A DNA stretch of 64,000 bases. It comes from an uncultured Lentisphaeria bacterium. Lineage in GTDB: Bacteria; Verrucomicrobiota; Lentisphaeria; Victivallales; UBA1829. A program made the translations under genes and the position numbers. This document shows positions 60,539 to 64,000 of the stretch, in pieces. The notes under the pieces are model-generated. The model was not told the origin of the DNA and ran no database searches. It saw only the letters and a list, made by a program, of their open reading frames with translations. Each line of letters begins with the position of its first letter. Position 1 is the first letter of the stretch. The stretch spans positions 67,106 through 131,105 of the forward strand of contig CAJKAR010000007.1 in assembly GCA_905197955.1 (NCBI GenBank), in the 5' to 3' direction.

Positions 60539-61227
60539 GCATTCGGAAGTTCCGCTGTGATCATCTTGACCAGCCTTCCGGATCGGTTCTGAAGCTGGAG
60601 CGGGAGGAGGAGAATCATCTGTTTAAAATTCTCCGGGCGGCTCCCGGGGACCGGATCGAACTGCTCGACGGATGCGGTTCCATTGCTTCCGCCGAAGTGG
60701 TTCCGGGACGGCTGGTGAAATTGCTTGAGGTCCGGAAGATTTCTCCTCCGGAACGACGGGTGCATTTGTATATAGCTCCGCCGCGCCGTCAGAAGATGGA
60801 TTCGGTGCTGCGGGAAGCGACAGAACTCGGAGTCTGGCGGATTGTTCCGGTGATCTGCGAGTTCAGCGTATCGGAGCCGGATGCGGCTTCGGTTTCGGGG
60901 CGCTGGAATGATGCGATGTTCGAGGCATGCAAACAGTCGGGGAATCCGTATTTGCCCCGGACACTTGCGCCCCTGCGGTTTGCCGATGCTCTGGAGGAGT
61001 GCCGGACGAGTTGTTCCGCAGTTTACTTCGGCTCACCGACGGATTCCGGAGAAACGGCGATTCCGGATGGCGACATCGCCTGGTTTGTCGGTCCCGAGGG
61101 AGGTTTTTCGGATCGGGAGCTTTCGCAGCTTGTCGCATCGGGCGCGCGGCCTCTGCGGATCGGTCGCTGGATCCTGCGTGTGGAGACCGCTGCGGTTGCT
61201 GGACTTGCTCTGCTGCTTTCCCGCTGA
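60535..61227 (+). CDS. rsmE: 16S rRNA (uracil-1498-N3)-methyltransferase
   Basis: A 230-residue SPOUT-class enzyme. The ATG at 60535 overlaps the esterase stop (ATGA) and has AAAGGGA upstream. N-terminal PUA-like domain (LEREEENHLFKILRAAPGD), then the SAM-knot: WFVGPEGGFSDRELSQL and LRIGRWILRVETAAVAGLAL, here quoted as separate blocks. Last gene of the deacetylase operon. Confidence 0.93.
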   Translation: MSIRKFRCDHLDQPSGSVLKLEREEENHLFKILRAAPGDRIELLDGCGSIASAEVVPGRLVKLLEVRKISPPERRVHLYIAPPRRQKMDSVLREATELGVWRIVPVICEFSVSEPDAASVSGRWNDAMFEACKQSGNPYLPRTLAPLRFADALEECRTSCSAVYFGSPTDSGETAIPDGDIAWFVGPEGGFSDRELSQLVASGARPLRIGRWILRVETAAVAGLALLLSR

Positions 61228-61255
61228 TTCTGTCTTTTCGCTGTTTTTTTCGGGA

Positions 61256-61309
61256 TTAACAGAAATCTAACAAATCTCTGATACCGGGGACATAAACGGC
61301 GAATATAGT
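61256..61309 (+). promoter_or_regulatory. Candidate Pho box and promoter of phoB
   Basis: TTAACA (61256-61261), five bases, CTAACA (61267-61272), five bases, CTGATA (61278-61283): three hexamers with an 11-base period, as in PhoB/PhoP boxes. A TATAGT -10 lies at 61304-61309, without a normal -35, so the box would take its place. Autoregulation is inferred. Confidence 0.6.
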
Positions 61310-61346
61310 ACAGAATACGGAGCCAAACAATTATGGAGATATCGTT

Positions 61347-62039
61347 ATGAGCAAAGGACGAATTCTGGCGGTGGATGATGAAGAGGATATTCTGACACTG
61401 CTGAAGTACAATCTGGAACGGGAAGGCTATCTTGTGGACTGCGTGGAAACCGGAGAAGAGGCGATCGAACATGTTGCCGCGGTGCGTCCGGATGCGATCC
61501 TGCTGGACCTGATGCTGCCCGGACTCGATGGAATCGAAGTCTGCCGGGAACTCCGGAAAAATCCGGATACAAAAAATGTGCCGATTATTATGCTGACCGC
61601 CAAGAGCGAAGAATCCGACATGGTGTCCGGACTGGAAGTCGGCGCCGATGACTATATTCCGAAACCGTTCAGTGCCAAAGTGCTGATTGCCCGTCTGCGG
61701 GCGCTTCTCCGCCGCTCGTCCTCAGAGAGCGCGGGGGAGGAGGATGAAGTGATCCGGAGAGGGGATTTCATGCTTGATCTGGGGCGTCGCGAGGCGTCGG
61801 TCGGGGGCGAGCCGCTGGATCTGACTTTTACGGAGTTTGAAATTCTGCGTCTTCTGGCAAAACGTCCCGGATGGGTTTACAGCCGCAGCCGGATCGTCAA
61901 TGAGATCAAGGGATCCGATTACCCTGTGACGGAACGTTCGGTGGATGTGCAGATCGTGGGATTGCGGAAAAAACTTGGTTCGGCCGATCTGATCGAAACA
62001 GTCAGAGGGGTCGGCTATAAATTCAAAATGCCGCATTGA
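61347..62039 (+). CDS. phoB: PhoB-type response regulator
   Basis: A 230-residue OmpR/PhoB-family regulator. Receiver domain with acidic D10/D11, phosphoacceptor D54 (LLDLMLPGLDG) and the Lys of YIPKPF; winged-helix domain (about 135-228) ending VRGVGYKFKMP. Partner kinase follows 24 bases later. The upstream repeats suggest it binds its own promoter. Phosphate control is the likely role; no pst genes are in view. Confidence 0.9.
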   Translation: MSKGRILAVDDEEDILTLLKYNLEREGYLVDCVETGEEAIEHVAAVRPDAILLDLMLPGLDGIEVCRELRKNPDTKNVPIIMLTAKSEESDMVSGLEVGADDYIPKPFSAKVLIARLRALLRRSSSESAGEEDEVIRRGDFMLDLGRREASVGGEPLDLTFTEFEILRLLAKRPGWVYSRSRIVNEIKGSDYPVTERSVDVQIVGLRKKLGSADLIETVRGVGYKFKMPH

Positions 62040-62063
62040 CGGTTTTGAAAGGAGATCTCTAGA

Positions 62064-63863
62064 ATGGGAAAACGTATTTTCTTTCAAATCTATCCCGGGT
62101 TCCTGATTATCATTGCTCTGACGATCATTCCAACTGCCTGGTTCGCTACCCAGATTTTTCGGGAATTCCATATTGAAAGTCTGCGGGACGAAGTGCTGGT
62201 TCTGGCAAATATGATGAATGGACGTGTCGCCCGTTCCATCGGCGGAAAAGAGTTTATTCCGACCTGCGAATCCATCGCCAAGACGGCTGACGCCCGCGTG
62301 ACCGTTATTGCAGCAAACGGTACTGTCCTTTACGATTCCGAAGGCGACTACAAATCCATGCCGGATCATTCCGTGGCGCGTCCCGAAATGAAAGCTGCTC
62401 TGATTGATCGGAAAAACGGAGTCGCCATCCGTTACAGTTCGACGCTGCTGAAGGATATGCTGTATGCCGCGGAACCGCTTCTCAATGCGAAAGGGGAGCT
62501 GATCGGTGTGCTGCGGCTCTCGCTGCCGGTGGAAACGGTTGATACGAACATCGGAAAACTGAACTTCAAGCTGGGGTTCTTTGCCTTTTTCCTGGCTCTG
62601 TTTTCGATGATTATGGGGTTGCTGATCTCCCGTCGTCTGAGCCGTCCGATTGAGAACATCCGCCGCGCGGTGGATGTGATGGCGAATGGAAATCTTGACA
62701 GGAAGATTCATCCCTCTTCCAACATCGAGGAGATCAACGCTTTGGCGGATGCCGTGAATTCGCTGGCGGTCCAGCTGAAGCTGCGGATCAGCGATATCAC
62801 AAGCCGGAAAAATGAACTCGGTGCAATTCTCTCCTCCATGAACGAGGGCGTGATTGCCATTGATTCCAATTTCAAAGTGATTATCGTGAACAGATCCGCT
62901 GCGGAAATCCTGAATCTGGATATGGATTCGGCTCCGGGACGTACTCTTTACGAGATTTTGCGGAATCCGAGAATGCAGAAATTCGCGGAAAACGTGCTGG
63001 CTTCCCGTGAGTCCGGAGAAGAGGAAATCGAGTGTACTTTCAACGAAAAGAGAATTCTTGTCATGCGCGGATCTATTATGATTGACAAGGAGGGGGGAGA
63101 GCCTTCCGGCGCGGTGATCGTGATCAGCGATGTGACTCGAATGCGCCGTCTGGAGGAGATGCGCCGCGATTTCGTTGCGAATGTTTCGCATGAAATCAAG
63201 ACTCCGGTTACCGCGATAAAGGCCTCGGTGGAGACCTTGGAGGAAGCTGGATCCGAGCTGCCGGAACCGCTCCGCAAATTCCTGCGGATTATTGAGCGGC
63301 ATGCGGATCGTCTTTCTGCGCTGGTCAGCGATGTCCTGAGCATTTCCGCTCTCGAATCCAATCCTTCCACCCAGGGAATGCGTTTCTCGTTCAAACGGGA
63401 AAGTCTGCTGGATATTCTGACAACTGCGAAGGAGCTCTGCCGTTCGAAGGCTGAAGCCGCCGGGGTTGCCCTGGAACTGGAATGTTCCCCGGAAGTCGTC
63501 GTTACCGCGGATTCTTCTCTGTTGGAACAAGCCGTCGTGAATCTGATTGACAATGCCGTGAAATACAGTCCTTCGGGAAGTGCCGTGACGATTTCCGGAA
63601 GAACTGCTGGAAATCGTGTGGAAATCCGCGTCGCCGATCACGGTTGCGGAATTGATCCGAAAGAACATGAACGCATTTTTGAACGATTCTACCGGGTTGA
63701 CAAGGCGCGCAGCAGAAAATTCGGGGGAACGGGGCTCGGACTTTCCATCGTAAAGCATATTGTGCTTGCTCATGAGGGAACCGTGCGTGTGGAATCCGCT
63801 CCGGGGAAAGGGGCTGTTTTTATAATTGAGTTGCCGGCTCCCGATGCGACAAAAGAAAATTGA
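62064..63863 (+). CDS. phoR: PhoR-type sensor histidine kinase
   Basis: A 599-residue membrane kinase. First membrane helix (about 8-30), periplasmic domain (30-167), second helix (168-188), HAMP (about 189-240), PAS (about 250-350), HisKA with H376 in FVANVSHEIKTPVTAI, and HATPase_c with VVNLIDNAVKYSPSG, GCGIDPKEHERIFERFYR and GTGLGLSIVKHI. AAAGGAG precedes the ATG. The large periplasmic domain is longer than in E. coli PhoR and more like Gram-positive PhoR. Confidence 0.93.
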   Translation: MGKRIFFQIYPGFLIIIALTIIPTAWFATQIFREFHIESLRDEVLVLANMMNGRVARSIGGKEFIPTCESIAKTADARVTVIAANGTVLYDSEGDYKSMPDHSVARPEMKAALIDRKNGVAIRYSSTLLKDMLYAAEPLLNAKGELIGVLRLSLPVETVDTNIGKLNFKLGFFAFFLALFSMIMGLLISRRLSRPIENIRRAVDVMANGNLDRKIHPSSNIEEINALADAVNSLAVQLKLRISDITSRKNELGAILSSMNEGVIAIDSNFKVIIVNRSAAEILNLDMDSAPGRTLYEILRNPRMQKFAENVLASRESGEEEIECTFNEKRILVMRGSIMIDKEGGEPSGAVIVISDVTRMRRLEEMRRDFVANVSHEIKTPVTAIKASVETLEEAGSELPEPLRKFLRIIERHADRLSALVSDVLSISALESNPSTQGMRFSFKRESLLDILTTAKELCRSKAEAAGVALELECSPEVVVTADSSLLEQAVVNLIDNAVKYSPSGSAVTISGRTAGNRVEIRVADHGCGIDPKEHERIFERFYRVDKARSRKFGGTGLGLSIVKHIVLAHEGTVRVESAPGKGAVFIIELPAPDATKEN

Positions 63864-63888
63864 TCGATCCTGAATACGGGAAACGAAA

Positions 63889-63923
63889 AACGGACGCTTT
63901 GAGTTGAAAGCGTCCGTTTTTTT
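63889..63923 (+). terminator. Strong terminator after phoR
   Basis: A perfect 12-bp stem AACGGACGCTTT (63889-63900) / AAAGCGTCCGTT (63907-63918), followed by a run of T to 63923. Confidence 0.93.
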
Positions 63924-63938
63924 GTTTATAGGAGATTT

Positions 63939-63993
63939 CGTGCGCTGCACGACCAGCGTCTCGCCGCTGGACCGCGACAAGGACACAGTCCTT
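63939..63993. repeat. Three consecutive short hairpins, cut by the window edge
   Basis: CGTGC/GCACG (63939-63951), CCAGCG/CGCTGG (63953-63970) and AAGGAC/GTCCTT (63979-63993) follow each other within 55 bases. No coding frame fits them. The design suggests a structured repeat element or an RNA; the remainder lies outside the window. Confidence 0.5.
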
Positions 63994-64000
63994 GACCCGA

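Noticed and set aside
61722..63986. 754-codon open frame opposite phoB and phoR
   Set aside because: Antisense to two clear genes and reads through their terminator; no domain is visible.

Overview
The window looks like chromosome from a Lentisphaerota / Victivallales-type member of the PVC superphylum. This is inference from gene content: an Akkermansia-like type IV pilus locus (Amuc_1098-1102 type), prepilin-like proteins with an H-x9-DG motif sitting next to secreted glycoside hydrolases, and a corrinoid methyltransferase cluster with a DUF1638 protein. I see no rRNA, tRNA, CRISPR array or transposase. Coding density is high. Many real genes have long antisense shadow ORFs caused by codon bias.

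Layout. 1-2.8 kb: glycolysis on the minus strand (gapA, pgk, start of tpiA). 2.9-4.7 kb: a small redox-type protein, an exported protein of unknown function and secG. 4.8-15.2 kb: a six-gene plus-strand pilus/secretion operon (exported Amuc_1102-like protein, PilM-PilN fusion, PilO-like protein, a zinc/calcium-motif membrane protein, and two tandem secretins), closed by a palindromic terminator. 15.3-17.8 kb: a small protein, TatD, an HNH nuclease and an ABC ATPase without permeases. 17.9-31 kb: two minus-strand carbohydrate modules, each running regulator (LacI or GntR) to prepilin-like protein to secreted glycoside hydrolase. An amino acid:cation symporter lies between them. 31.2-33.8 kb: a CbrC-family protein, a small membrane protein, a short signal peptidase and an unknown protein.

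33.8-39.9 kb: a translationally coupled minus-strand operon for corrinoid-dependent methyl transfer (corrinoid protein, two UroD-family methyltransferase-like proteins, a RACE-type reductive activator, DUF1638) with a divergent AraC regulator. 39.9-44.5 kb: a sugar-catabolism locus (SGNH esterase, AraC regulator, divergent NagB-like / amidohydrolase / Gfo-Idh operon) with a direct-repeat operator candidate. 44.7-53.9 kb: housekeeping genes (tpx, purU, lepB, lepA, a truncated solute-binding protein, carA, pyrG, xer recombinase). 53.9-61.2 kb: a UDP-sugar dehydrogenase/epimerase operon ending in a phosphoesterase and an MFS transporter, then two tandem polysaccharide deacetylases, an esterase and rsmE. 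61.3-64 kb: phoB-phoR with a candidate Pho box, a strong terminator, and three back-to-back hairpins at the edge of the window.

Many promoters can be read directly as TTG(A/C)A(A/T)-N17-TATATT or TATAAT. They help fix several gene starts.
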